Shown here piece by piece: positions 42,130 to 51,635 of a DNA stretch of 64,000 bases; positions within the stretch are counted from its first letter, which is position 1, and the number at the start of each line of letters is the position of its first letter. The notes beneath the pieces were generated by a model that had not been told where the DNA came from, made no database searches, and was given only the letters and a program-made list of their open reading frames with translations. Both the position numbers and the translations under genes were made by a program. The DNA is from Eutrophocola sp963925675 (GTDB taxonomy: Bacteria; Pseudomonadota; Gammaproteobacteria; Pseudomonadales; Pseudohongiellaceae). The DNA is taken from assembly GCA_963925675.1 (NCBI GenBank), contig CAWUSW010000005.1, forward strand, positions 49,775 through 113,774. Direction: 5' to 3'.

Positions 42130-43320
42130 TTAAAGTTGCTCCCAGGGCGTGGGGGCAATTAACGGGCGTACCAGAGATGCAGGAGGCTGTGTCGCAGCAT
42201 TTTGCCCGCCAAGTATTTGTTTGTCTTGCATTTGGGTAAGAATTTGGTTGGCAAGGTTGGGGGCCAGGGTCAGTTTGGTGGGCCAGCAAACCATAAGGTT
42301 ATTTTGGGACGCGATGCTGATATCGTCCGGGCGCTTGCCATCGGCCTGTTGTTCTTCCGCACGATCAATAGCCAGGGTGTCCCAACGTGCATGCTGAAAA
42401 TCACACCAGGGAAACATCTCGCTGAGCTTGGACCGGGCAGTATTGATAAGTTCTTCTTCAGTTTGATTGGCGCCTTCTTCAGCGAGCTCGCCCCCCAGGT
42501 ACCAGACAGGTTCACCAGCGCTATTAAGATGACTGGTTATGGTCACTTCAGGTGTCATGCTGAGTCGATCAGAAACACAATGAACGTACAGCGGGTCTGT
42601 GAAGGTGTGCTTTACCATCACCATGCGTAAAGGTCGGCGCTGCATTTGAGTTATGCCCAGGCCAAATTGTTTCATCAGAGGCTCTGCTCCCGCGCCACAA
42701 CAGAATATATATTGCTGTGCCTCTATACGCTGACCACTGGCTAATTCAAGACAGGCAATTCCGCCATTGGCGTCGGGCTTGAGACTGGCTTGCTGCCAGT
42801 CGATTTTAAATATACTGCTCGGCTGTGCATCGCTCAAGGTAGTAAGGAGTGAAGGAACATCCAGCACAATATCTTGCAGTTTATATAAGGGACCCGGGAT
42901 CTTGTCCTTGAAAAATTCGGGATACTGGGATTTATCTACGGCATTTACTTTTGCTTTCAGGGCCTTGCTGCCAAGAAATGCATTAAGTCTTGAGCGGATG
43001 CTGTTGCGCGGCCACATGTAATAATTTTCGGAGAGTAGATTGCAGCCACGCAGGTCAACATCACCTTCGCCAGCAAGACACTTTTTCCAGTGAGCAGGCA
43101 TGTCGGCAATGGCGGTTGTGGCGCTGGTCAGTTTACCGCCCAGAGCATATTTGATCCCGCCATGGATCATACCCTGACTGGCAATGCTCTGACCTGTGCC
43201 CAAACGATCCTGTTCAAACAACCAGGTTTGGTAGCCAGCATTTCTTAGCCTGTTCAGCAACCAGAGTCCGGCAACTCCGCCGCCAAAAATCAGCGCATCA
43301 GTTTTGAGAATTTCTGTCAT
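42130..43320 (-). CDS. FAD-dependent oxidoreductase (DAO family)
   Basis: 396 residues. The N-terminal Rossmann motif DALIFGGGVAGLWLLNRL binds FAD, followed by QDRLGTGQSIASQGMIHGGIKYALGG, typical of the DAO / glycerol-3-phosphate dehydrogenase-like group. YIFCCGAGAEPLMKQFG is a second FAD-contact segment. The acceptor and substrate cannot be told from sequence. It is divergent from waaA and leads a two-gene unit with the aldo/keto reductase. Confidence 0.85.
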   Translation of the reverse strand: MTEILKTDALIFGGGVAGLWLLNRLRNAGYQTWLFEQDRLGTGQSIASQGMIHGGIKYALGGKLTSATTAIADMPAHWKKCLAGEGDVDLRGCNLLSENYYMWPRNSIRSRLNAFLGSKALKAKVNAVDKSQYPEFFKDKIPGPLYKLQDIVLDVPSLLTTLSDAQPSSIFKIDWQQASLKPDANGGIACLELASGQRIEAQQYIFCCGAGAEPLMKQFGLGITQMQRRPLRMVMVKHTFTDPLYVHCVSDRLSMTPEVTITSHLNSAGEPVWYLGGELAEEGANQTEEELINTARSKLSEMFPWCDFQHARWDTLAIDRAEEQQADGKRPDDISIASQNNLMVCWPTKLTLAPNLANQILTQMQDKQILGGQNAATQPPASLVRPLIAPTPWEQL

Positions 43321-43492
43321 ATGGAAATTTGTGCGTAACTGGAAAGCATGACAGTATAAACAAATTGAGGGGTAAACCGGTAATTTGCTGGTTTATTCAT
43401 TGAATATTAGCTAACTAATATTCACCTACACTCTTTCAACAATATTTGTTTTCCGAACCCGAAAGTAATTGTTATCTAAATCAGACTCAACA

Positions 43493-44791
43493 GTGAATCG
43501 TTTTCTATATTCCACTTTATTTTACCTGACGACGCCCTTGCTCATTTTGAGACTTCTTTGGCGCTCGTTACGTTCGCCTGCCTATCTAAAGCGCTGGTCT
43601 GAGCGTTTTGCTCTTTATTCGTCAAATCCTGCATCAGACAAAGTGGATATTGTTTTTCATGCGGTTTCAGTGGGGGAGGTTCATGCGGCAGTCCCCTTGA
43701 TTAATTTGTTACTGGACCAGCAGCCTTCATTAAGAGTTCTGGTAAGTACATCAACCCCGACAGGCTCTTCTCGAGTGACTGACTTACTCCTGCCTGAATT
43801 AATTCAGCACAAAGTGAGCCATGTTTACCTGCCATATGATTATCCCGGTGCTACCAAGCGTTTTCTGCTCAGATTTAATCCTCGCTTATTAGTGATTATG
43901 GAAACTGAATTATGGCCTAACCTGCTCCATGCTTGTGCCACAAAAGGAGTGAAACTGCTTTTGGCCAATGCGCGTCTATCAGAAAAATCACTGAACAATT
44001 ATAAAAAGATAAACCATCTGGTTGAAACAATGCTGAATCAGCTGGACCGGGTCACAGCACAATCGCTGCATGACAGTGAACGCTTGCAGGTTTTGGGGCT
44101 GCCACAGGGTAAAGTGGAAGTGGCAGGTAATATGAAATATGACATGACGATCAATGCTGATCAGTTACAACAGGCGCAACAGGATAAAAAGGATTTTAAT
44201 GGCAGGCCAGTGTTAATTGCTGCCAGTACCCGGGCTGTTGATGGCGTTCAGGAAGAGGCAAAAATACTTCAGGCTTATCAGCATTTACTTAACAGTTACC
44301 CGAATCTACTTCTGGTTCTGGTGCCTCGTCATCCGGAACGATTCAACACAGTTTATGAGCTTGCCAGTAAACAGGGCTTTTCCATAGCCAGACGCAGCAA
44401 CGAGGGTGTCGCTGATGCAGGACAGCAGATTCTGCTCGGTGATTCCATGGGTGAAATGCATTATTACTTTGGCCTGGCTGATATTGCCTTTGTTGGTGGC
44501 TCGCTGGTGCCAAGCGGTTGCCAGAATATAATTGAACCGGCCGCGCTTGGACTTCCGGTGATCACCGGGCCTTCATTGTTTAATTTTCAGTCTGTCAGTG
44601 ATCAGCTGATAGAAGCGGGGGGGCTGGTCAAAGTAGCCAACGAAAAGGAGTTTGTAGAGACCGTGCAGGACTTGCTGGGAAACCGTGAATTAAGGCAGAC
44701 AATGGGGAAGGCCGCACAGGCTTCAGTTCAGAATAACCAGGGCGCAACCACAAGAAATTTTCAGGTGATCAAGGAACTGCTTGGCACTTAA
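43493..44791 (+). CDS. waaA: Kdo transferase
   Basis: 432 residues from the GTG at 43493, which gives a start like E. coli WaaA (MNRFLYSTLFYLTTPLLILR); a TTG 24 bases upstream is a second possibility. The N-terminal membrane helix is followed by VSVGEVHAAVPLI, ETELWPNLL and LLANARLSEKS, and by the donor site GGSLVPSGCQNIIEPAALGLPV. It adds Kdo to lipid IVA at the inner membrane, the step that precedes heptose addition by the waaF region. No other LPS gene is directly adjacent. Confidence 0.95.
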   Translation: MNRFLYSTLFYLTTPLLILRLLWRSLRSPAYLKRWSERFALYSSNPASDKVDIVFHAVSVGEVHAAVPLINLLLDQQPSLRVLVSTSTPTGSSRVTDLLLPELIQHKVSHVYLPYDYPGATKRFLLRFNPRLLVIMETELWPNLLHACATKGVKLLLANARLSEKSLNNYKKINHLVETMLNQLDRVTAQSLHDSERLQVLGLPQGKVEVAGNMKYDMTINADQLQQAQQDKKDFNGRPVLIAASTRAVDGVQEEAKILQAYQHLLNSYPNLLLVLVPRHPERFNTVYELASKQGFSIARRSNEGVADAGQQILLGDSMGEMHYYFGLADIAFVGGSLVPSGCQNIIEPAALGLPVITGPSLFNFQSVSDQLIEAGGLVKVANEKEFVETVQDLLGNRELRQTMGKAAQASVQNNQGATTRNFQVIKELLGT

Positions 44792-44850
44792 CTGGCTGGA
44801 AATAATCGGTTAAATGACAAGCAGAATTAATGTTGTATCAGAAATATCTG

Positions 44851-46257
44851 CTATTCAAGCCAGTTATTCAGATCAATAATGTCCTGCGGGCTCAGGATGC
44901 CTGCAGCCTGTTTCAGGTTTAATGTATTGATCACATAAGCATAACGAGCACTGGCATAATCACGTCTTGCCTGGAACAGTGTGCGTTGTGCCAGGACCAC
45001 ATCGACAACATTTCGTGTGCCAACTTCAGCACCTACTTCCGTAGCTTCCAGAGCACTTTCGGCAGAAATAATTGCCTGTGCGCGAGCCTGTACTGCAAGT
45101 ACATCGGTTTCTACGCTTCGATAATTGTTGCGTGTGCTTTGCGTGCTGTCACGCTGGGTTTTCATCAGGGCTTCTTCACTGGCATCACGGGTATAGTAAG
45201 CCTGTCTTTTGCGCGCACTGTTAAGGCCGCCGGCATACAAAGGATAGGAAAAGTTCAGGGTGATATTGGTGCGCTCTGAGGCCGCAGCAGGGAAAAAGCT
45301 GAATGGGTTGGCAGATTGATTCCAGCCATAGCCTGCACTGATATCAAGCGTAGGAAACATTGTAGCTCGTGCAGATCTGGCATCATCTTTTTTGGCTGCA
45401 AAATCAAATTGAGCTGATTTAATGGCAAGGTTGTTGTCCAGAGCAAGATTCACCCACTCTTCCAGAGAAGAAGGGTTTAGCGATTCAATAGGAAAGTCAC
45501 TGTTCAGTGTTTCCAGATTGTTGTGGGGGCGGCCGGTAATTGCTTCCAGCGCTTCATAAGCCTGATTTAGATTGTTTTCTTCTACCAGGCGGTTGACCCG
45601 GGCAAGGTCATGGTTTGCCTGGCTATCATACACATCAGTAATGGGAATCAGGCCAACTTCAAAGCGCTCCCGGGTTTGTTCCAGTACGCGTGATGCGGCA
45701 TCTTCTTCTGCCCTGAAAGAAGCCAGGTTGTCCAAAGTACGCAGTACATTGAAGTAGGCAGTAGCGACTTTAAGAATAAGCTGCTGTTCAGCCTGTGCCA
45801 GGTTGGCAGCAGCCTGCAGGTCGGTTTGTTTGGCAGATTTAAAGGCATACCAGGCTTCAAAATTGAGCAGGGCCTGGTTAATGCTCAGGTTATAGCCTTT
45901 GGAGTTGAATCCATTTTCAAAGCTGTGCCCCGGCCCGAATGCTGAAGCATTGGCAGGGCCAGATGTGTCGCGACTGGTGGAGCCGCCAACAGTGATTCTG
46001 GGTAACAGGAAAGAGCGGCCCTGATCAATGGTGGTATGGGCCGCATTGAAACTGGCTCTTGCCTGACGAATCTCGGGATCATTGGTTGCTGCCAGTTCAA
46101 ATATTTGGGCCAGATCATCAGCCTGAACTGATGAGAATGGCAGGGTCAGCACTGCCAGGGCCAGACAATGGCCAATAGCTTTTTTCAAATGGCTGGTTTT
46201 TGCCGTTTTTGTTAGTGTTAACGAAGTCTGTTGCATAGTCTTTATACCGCTGCTCAT
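44851..46257 (-). CDS. tolC: outer membrane efflux channel TolC
   Basis: 468 residues from ATG 46257 with GAGTGG upstream; a TTG seven codons earlier is less likely. A signal peptide ends in FSSVQA followed by DDLAQIFELAATNDPEIRQARA. Two OEP repeats follow, with long helices and the turn signatures of TolC: NLSINQALLNFEAWYAF in the first half and TLNFSYPLYAGGLNSARKR in the second. It forms the trimeric exit duct for efflux pumps and type I secretion. A palindrome typical of a TetR-family operator lies upstream at 46351. Confidence 0.94.
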   Translation of the reverse strand: MSSGIKTMQQTSLTLTKTAKTSHLKKAIGHCLALAVLTLPFSSVQADDLAQIFELAATNDPEIRQARASFNAAHTTIDQGRSFLLPRITVGGSTSRDTSGPANASAFGPGHSFENGFNSKGYNLSINQALLNFEAWYAFKSAKQTDLQAAANLAQAEQQLILKVATAYFNVLRTLDNLASFRAEEDAASRVLEQTRERFEVGLIPITDVYDSQANHDLARVNRLVEENNLNQAYEALEAITGRPHNNLETLNSDFPIESLNPSSLEEWVNLALDNNLAIKSAQFDFAAKKDDARSARATMFPTLDISAGYGWNQSANPFSFFPAAASERTNITLNFSYPLYAGGLNSARKRQAYYTRDASEEALMKTQRDSTQSTRNNYRSVETDVLAVQARAQAIISAESALEATEVGAEVGTRNVVDVVLAQRTLFQARRDYASARYAYVINTLNLKQAAGILSPQDIIDLNNWLE

Positions 46258-46350
46258 AATTTGCCACTCTTCGAGCAAAAATAGTTAAGTCGTTGAATAT
46301 ATTCAATAAAAATTAATTTATTGTGGGAGTTTCTACTTGTTACAGTACGT

Positions 46351-46368
46351 TGACTGACTGGTCAGTCA
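46351..46368. promoter_or_regulatory. TetR-family operator-like palindrome upstream of tolC
   Basis: TGACTGACTGGTCAGTCA has eight-base arms around TG. Such TGACTGAC/GTCAGTCA sites are common for TetR-family repressors of efflux genes. It lies 93 bases before the tolC start. The repressor is not encoded in the window. Confidence 0.55.
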
Positions 46369-46870
46369 GTTTCATTATTTTTCCAGTCTATGTCAAGTGA
46401 CACCCTGCTATTTACGGTTGTCAGATCAAATGTGATTAACATAATTAAAACATATAAATAGAGGGTGCTCATTTTCCATAATTTCTATCAGGTTTTACAT
46501 AAAAGCTTATATAGCCAGGCTGCAGTATAGTGCGCAAATAGTTTTTATATGTCGGCCAAGCTGCAAAATAATTCCATTTAATTGTGCTTTTTGTCAGGGA
46601 AGAGGTTTATTCAGCAGATTTAGAGCGGTTTTTACTGCTTAAGATTGTTCACGGCTAGTAAAGCTTCAAGTACTGCACTTGCTAAACAGGCAGAGTGATC
46701 TCTTTTGCATTTTAATTGCATTTTTGCAGAACTGATTCGGCATTTATTTATGCCAGTAAAATTTGTGATGATTGTAGCAAACCTAGAATGAAATCGGCAT
46801 TTCTGGTCACGCTGATGCATCTCAAGAACTTATCATTGTTGCGCAGCCTGATGTTGGTTAATTGGTATCA

Positions 46871-47077
46871 ATGCAGAAGAAATTCTGGATAATAGTTAAT
46901 CATGGCCGGTCTTTTAGAGAAGAAGCAAAAGCCTGCTTTATTTTGCATGCTTCACTGTTGAGTCACTATAATTTAAAGGGCTATTCAGCAATATCAAAGG
47001 AAGCAGGATTTGACGTCACAGCGCCCCTAAGCACTGTCTTGTTATATGATCTTTATTTGGATATGGTGGCAATATAA
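46871..47077 (+). CDS. hypothetical small ORF, doubtful
   Basis: 68 residues beginning MQKKFWIIVNHGRSFREEA; no family is recognised. A TTG three codons upstream could also start it. There is no good ribosome site. Base use is AT-rich like the surrounding non-coding stretch. It is listed only because it is the best frame in a 970-base gap. Confidence 0.2.
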   Translation: MQKKFWIIVNHGRSFREEAKACFILHASLLSHYNLKGYSAISKEAGFDVTAPLSTVLLYDLYLDMVAI

Positions 47078-47225
47078 AAAGCAATAAAAAGAAGTATTCT
47101 TCCGGGTTCCCTGTCCCTTAACTGAATCAATATTTTCTGGAATCAATTAAGACTATTAAGACTATTAAGATAACTGATTATATTTTTCTTATCCGAGAAT
47201 TGCATTAAAGCGAAATGAAAGCGAA

Positions 47226-47762
47226 ATGAAAGTAAGAGCCTATACCATAGATTTAAGCGAGCAGATGGCAGTATGTGATGCCAACTATATTCGGTTGCTT
47301 AAATTACTTGGCAATACGCGCTCGTTAAATCGCCGCGTGTTTGCTTTACCCGGTCTGAACAAGGAGCAGGGTACAGGTAATGTACAAATTGCTGTCAGCC
47401 TCGAAGTGCTCGAAGAATTCAAATACACCAGTACTATTTGTATCAAGCAGGAAGGCCTGGCGAGAGATATATCAGGCATTAATGGCATTGAGAAAATAAA
47501 AGTATTGGAAGCTGCGCCTGCGCATTACAACTCACCGGTAATGATAATCCGGGCTTATCATGATGCAAAAACAGCTGAAGTTACCAGCTTTCAAAATCAT
47601 AAATTTTTTAAAACAGTTTATTCAGTACCTAACCCCCACATGTATCAACGTGATGAGAAAGAGCAGCTTAATCTTTTTCTGGCTGAATGGTTAAACCTGT
47701 GTATTAATGAGGGCTTGAGCAACCCTGAAGAATTGCAGTTGGAAAAACTGACCTGTTCGTAA
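47226..47762 (+). CDS. yqiB: DUF1249 family protein YqiB
   Basis: 178 residues, longer than the ~140 of E. coli. The core motifs are the opening CDANYIRLLKLLG, the YHDAKTAEV strand, and PHMYQRDEKEQLNLFLAEWLNLC, the family signature. Function is not established, but it is linked by position to cpdA in many gammaproteobacteria, as here. ATG 47226 lies inside a tandem duplication that places a second ATG 12 bases upstream. That earlier ATG is followed by a stop after four codons. Confidence 0.9.
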   Translation: MKVRAYTIDLSEQMAVCDANYIRLLKLLGNTRSLNRRVFALPGLNKEQGTGNVQIAVSLEVLEEFKYTSTICIKQEGLARDISGINGIEKIKVLEAAPAHYNSPVMIIRAYHDAKTAEVTSFQNHKFFKTVYSVPNPHMYQRDEKEQLNLFLAEWLNLCINEGLSNPEELQLEKLTCS

Positions 47763-47845
47763 TAGTTTCAAGATACCTGCTTACAGGCAGGAAGGCTGGT
47801 TACCCTGAATAGGTCCTTGGGAATAGCGTGAGAGAGTAGATTAAG

Positions 47846-48670
47846 TTGGCTGAAGTCCTGGAAGAAAATAAAGAACAGAGCTTTCGCTTGGTGCAGATTA
47901 CCGATTCGCATTTATTTGCCGATCGCAGCACTATATTTGATGGTCTTAATACCTATGAAACTCTCAAAGATGTCATCAATCTGGCCGTCGGGCAGCAGGA
48001 TCATATCGACTGTGTTCTTTGCACTGGCGATCTTACCCAGGACTCCAGCATAGAAGCCTATCACCACTTTATAGATGCCATGTCTGTAATGGACGCCCCG
48101 CAGTTGTGGATTCCCGGAAACCATGACATTCGCAGTCAAATGCAGCAGGTACTTGAGCAAAACAGTATACATTTGAGTCGATCTGTCGTTCTTGGCAACT
48201 GGCGCATCATCATGCTCAATTCAAGTGTGGAAGGCCAGGTTCACGGCATGCTTGATCAGAAAGAGCTTGCGGATCTTGACCTGGAGCTGGCTGACAGTGA
48301 GCGCAATAACTCCCATGTTCTTATTTGTGTGCATCATAATTGCCTTCCCGTAAAGGCGGCATGGCTGCAACAGCATTGCCTGAAGAACAGTGATGAACTA
48401 TTTTCCATCACGGATAAATATGCTCATGTGAAAGGAATACTTTACGGCCATATTCACCAGGAGTTTGAAGCTATACGCAATGACGTGAAAATTATGGCGA
48501 CCCCATCTACCTGCATCCAGTTTCATCCTACCAATGACGAATTTAAAATCGATAATGCAAACCCTGGGTATCGTTGGCTGGATCTTGAGCCTGATGGCGG
48601 AATCAAGACTGAGGTTGAAAGAGTGGAAGAAAAATCCTACAACATAGACTTCTCCAGTACAGGTTATTGA
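47846..48670 (+). CDS. cpdA: 3',5'-cyclic AMP phosphodiesterase
   Basis: 274 residues from a TTG. Metallophosphoesterase motifs are all present: QITDSHL, CTGDLTQD, PGNHD, CVHHN and YGHIHQ. CpdA/Icc hydrolyses cAMP in the cytosol and so tunes CRP activity. It is the second gene of the yqiB-cpdA-yqiA-parE series, 83 bases after yqiB and 92 before yqiA. Confidence 0.95.
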   Translation: MAEVLEENKEQSFRLVQITDSHLFADRSTIFDGLNTYETLKDVINLAVGQQDHIDCVLCTGDLTQDSSIEAYHHFIDAMSVMDAPQLWIPGNHDIRSQMQQVLEQNSIHLSRSVVLGNWRIIMLNSSVEGQVHGMLDQKELADLDLELADSERNNSHVLICVHHNCLPVKAAWLQQHCLKNSDELFSITDKYAHVKGILYGHIHQEFEAIRNDVKIMATPSTCIQFHPTNDEFKIDNANPGYRWLDLEPDGGIKTEVERVEEKSYNIDFSSTGY

Positions 48671-48762
48671 GAGATAGTTTTAGTCTTGGGTATTTGCCCA
48701 TTTTTTTTAAAAAAATAAAATTACATACCACCAGAATGAACGATCCATCGTATAATTAAGCG

Positions 48763-49410
48763 ATGAAATCAAGCCGGCCGCTTATAATTTACATCCATGG
48801 ATTTAATAGCTCCCCTGCCTCTGAAAAAGCCCAAGATTTCCTTACTGTTTGCCTGCGAGAGGACGCATTTGATATTGCAGTTCCCTCACTGTCCCATGAT
48901 CCCGGGGCAGCCATTGCCCAGCTTGAAAAACTGATTGGTGAGGCAGACAAAAATCTGTACTTGTTGGTAGGAAGCTCTCTGGGGGGATATTACGCCACTT
49001 ACCTGGCAGAAAAATATCACTGTCGTGCCGCTTTGATTAATCCGGCAGTGTCTCCGGTAAAGCATCTCGGTGAAGGCTTTTTGGGGCCGCAAAAAAACCT
49101 GTATAGCGATGAGGAATATGAGTTTACTCTTGAGTATGCAGCTTATCTGGATAACCTGGATATCAATCCCCTTGCCTATCCAGAGAATTACTTACTTCTG
49201 GTGCAGACGGGAGATGAGGTATTGAATTATCACCTGGCAGTAGAGCGCTATTCAGATTCTCTTCAGGTCGTGCAGGATGGCGGAAGTCACCGCTTTGAAG
49301 GCTTCAATAATATAATTCCGGCAATTCTGGAATTTGCTGAAAGTGGGACGCTGACATCGAAAACCAAAGCTGCCATTAGTACTGTTTCATTGGAAAAACT
49401 AAAATTTTAA
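48763..49410 (+). CDS. yqiA: YqiA-type esterase
   Basis: 215 residues, alpha/beta hydrolase. IYIHGFNSSPASEKA forms the oxyanion region, GSSLGGYYATYLAEKY the Ser nucleophile elbow, and DGGSHRFEGF the catalytic His. E. coli YqiA hydrolyses short acyl-CoA or ester substrates. It lies between cpdA and parE, the conserved position. Confidence 0.92.
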   Translation: MKSSRPLIIYIHGFNSSPASEKAQDFLTVCLREDAFDIAVPSLSHDPGAAIAQLEKLIGEADKNLYLLVGSSLGGYYATYLAEKYHCRAALINPAVSPVKHLGEGFLGPQKNLYSDEEYEFTLEYAAYLDNLDINPLAYPENYLLLVQTGDEVLNYHLAVERYSDSLQVVQDGGSHRFEGFNNIIPAILEFAESGTLTSKTKAAISTVSLEKLKF

Positions 49411-49509
49411 TTGAAAAAACTAAAATTATTACCTTATAAATCTAAAAGATAACGATCTAAAATACAGACCTTTAATGAAAGCGCAAAGGTCGAGGATATC
49501 ACCCTAAGT

Positions 49510-51408
49510 ATGAGTAAAGACTATACCTCTGATTCCATTGAAGTCTTGACCGGCCTTGATCCGGTAAGGCGTCGGCCGGGGATGTATACAGATACAACCC
49601 GGCCCAATCACCTGATCCAGGAAGTGGTCGACAATAGTGTTGATGAAGCGCTTGCCGGACATGCCAGCAGTATTAAAGTTACCCTGAATAAAGATGGCAG
49701 TATTGAAGTCACTGATGATGGCCGAGGTATGCCTGTTGATTTGCATCCCGAAGAAAAAGTATCGGGTGTTGAGCTTATTCTTTGTCGGCTTCATGCAGGC
49801 GGCAAATTCAATAACGATAATTACAAGTTTTCCGGGGGCCTTCATGGTGTAGGGGTCTCTGTGGTCAACGCCCTTTCCAGCCAATTAGAAGTGCTGGTCA
49901 AGCGTGATGGCAAGTTACATAACATGACTTTTGCCGACGGTGAAAAGCTGACTGATCTGAAAGTAATCGACAAGGTAGGTCAGCGAAATACCGGAACGAC
50001 AATCAAATTTACCCCAAATGAAAAATATTTTGACTCAGCAAATATTTCAATCCCTCGACTGATTCATGTCTTGCGTGCCAAAGCGGTCCTTTGCCCTGGC
50101 TTGCATATGATTTTCGAAGACCTGACGGTTAAGGAAGATAAAGCTCAAAGTGAGGAATGGTGTTATGAAGACGGAATCACTGATTATTTAATACAGTCTA
50201 CCAAGGGCTATGAGAGTATTCCGGCAGAACCCTTTGTCGGATCCATGCAGGGCAATGACGAAGCAGTAGACTGGGCGGTTTTGTGGCTGCCCGAAGGCGG
50301 GGAATTAATTGCTGAAAGTTACGTCAATCTGATTCCCACAGTTCTGGGTGGCACACACACTAATGGGTTTAGAACGGGGATGCTGGAAGCTATCCGCGAG
50401 TTTTGTGAATATCGTAATTTGTTGCCAAGAGGTGTGAAGCTGAGTTCCGAAGATATTTGGGAGCGCTGCTGCTATATTCTTTCCGCGAAAATGGCAGACC
50501 CGCAATTTGCCGGCCAGACCAAGGAAAAACTATCTTCCCGCCAGAGCGCAGTTTTTATCTCCGGTGTTGTGAAAGACTCCTTCGGATTATGGCTCAATCA
50601 GCATACCGATGAGGCAGTGCAAATTGCCGAGATGTGTATTAACAATGCGCAGAGCCGCTTGCGTGAAGGCAAAAAAGTTGCTCGCAAGAAAATTACTTCC
50701 GGTCCGGCATTGCCGGGCAAACTTGCAGATTGTTCCACCCAGGATGTGAAAACAGGTGAGTTGTTTCTGGTAGAGGGTGACTCTGCCGGCGGTTCTGCAA
50801 AACAGGCAAGAGACAGGCAAACCCAGGCAGTGATGCCGCTACGGGGAAAAATCCTCAATACCTGGGAAGTGGACTCTGAAGAAATTCTCGCTTCCCAGGA
50901 GGTTCATGATATTTCGGTGGCCATGGGTGTAGACCCTGCTTCGACAGATTTAACGGGTTTACGATATGGCAAGATTTGCATACTTGCTGATGCGGATTCT
51001 GATGGCTTGCACATTGCCACTTTGCTTAGTGCGCTATTTGTAAAACATTTCTCGGCCGTCGTTGATGCTGGTCATATTTATGTAGCAATGCCGCCCTTGT
51101 ATCGCATTGATGTAGGCAAGGAAGTGTTCTATGCGCTGGATGAAGCTGAAAAAAATGGCGTGCTTGATCGTATTGCTGCGGAAAACAAGAAAGGTAAGCC
51201 CAATGTCCAGCGCTTCAAGGGACTGGGTGAAATGAATCCCCTGCAACTCAGGGAAACCACCATGAACAAGGATACTCGCCGCTTGGTACAGCTGAATGTT
51301 GATGAGGTGGAAAAGACTCAGGAACTGATGGATATGTTGCTGGCGAAGAAGAGATCTGCGGACCGAAAAATATGGCTGGAGAAGTATGGCAACCTGGCAG
51401 AAATTTAG
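49510..51408 (+). CDS. parE: DNA topoisomerase IV subunit B
   Basis: 632 residues, usual length. The GHKL ATPase domain has QEVVDNSVDEALAGH and VTDDGRGMPVD, and the lid loop follows at GGLHGVGVSVVNALS. The TOPRIM part has LVEGDSAGGSAKQARD and ILADADSDG, and the end LQLRETTMNKDTRRL is ParE-like. With ParC it unlinks replicated chromosomes. A repeat element separates it from parC. Confidence 0.97.
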   Translation: MSKDYTSDSIEVLTGLDPVRRRPGMYTDTTRPNHLIQEVVDNSVDEALAGHASSIKVTLNKDGSIEVTDDGRGMPVDLHPEEKVSGVELILCRLHAGGKFNNDNYKFSGGLHGVGVSVVNALSSQLEVLVKRDGKLHNMTFADGEKLTDLKVIDKVGQRNTGTTIKFTPNEKYFDSANISIPRLIHVLRAKAVLCPGLHMIFEDLTVKEDKAQSEEWCYEDGITDYLIQSTKGYESIPAEPFVGSMQGNDEAVDWAVLWLPEGGELIAESYVNLIPTVLGGTHTNGFRTGMLEAIREFCEYRNLLPRGVKLSSEDIWERCCYILSAKMADPQFAGQTKEKLSSRQSAVFISGVVKDSFGLWLNQHTDEAVQIAEMCINNAQSRLREGKKVARKKITSGPALPGKLADCSTQDVKTGELFLVEGDSAGGSAKQARDRQTQAVMPLRGKILNTWEVDSEEILASQEVHDISVAMGVDPASTDLTGLRYGKICILADADSDGLHIATLLSALFVKHFSAVVDAGHIYVAMPPLYRIDVGKEVFYALDEAEKNGVLDRIAAENKKGKPNVQRFKGLGEMNPLQLRETTMNKDTRRLVQLNVDEVEKTQELMDMLLAKKRSADRKIWLEKYGNLAEI

Positions 51409-51600
51409 TTGCTAGTTACAAGTTACAAGTCTCAATTTGCAAGGTACAAGGTACAAGTGGAAAGTATGTAGGAGGGGTTTTAACCCCGAATAAATACCAG
51501 ATAAAAATGGAAAGAATGGTAGGTCGGATAAGGCCGCAGGCCGTCATCCGACATGGTGCCTGAAAGGCGCCGCTTGAGACTTGAGACTAAAAATTTAATT
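51409..51600. repeat. mosaic intergenic repeat between parE and parC
   Basis: Modules in order: GTTACAAG words and GGTACAAG words (51415-51455), GTGGAAAGTA, the hairpin GGGGTTTTAACCCC (51474-51487) in a GTAGGAGGGG...CGAAT context, ATAAAAATGGAAAGAATGG, then a REP-like palindrome with arms GTCGGAT (51523-51529) and ATCCGAC (51546-51552). It ends with CTTGAGACTTGAGAC (51572-51586). All four module types seen elsewhere are combined here. Confidence 0.85.
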
Positions 51601-51635
51601 GAATTAAAAAATATTAAAGGAAGTTGGAAAAGTTT

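Larger units (their letters stand above)
46258..47225. other. 970-base intergenic region between tolC and yqiB
   Basis: It holds the TetR-type palindrome (46351-46368), long AT-rich parts, and a weak 69-codon frame at 46871-47077 that I do not recognise. ATTAAGACT occurs twice plus a partial copy (47146-47170). A 12-base duplication AAAGCGAAATGA touches the yqiB start (47207-47232). In enterobacteria nudF sits here; nothing in this stretch reads like a Nudix gene. Confidence 0.5.

Noticed and set aside
42128..42289. 54-residue N-terminal extension of the aldo/keto reductase
   Set aside because: It is Cys/Pro-rich, unlike the family, and lies inside the FAD-enzyme gene.
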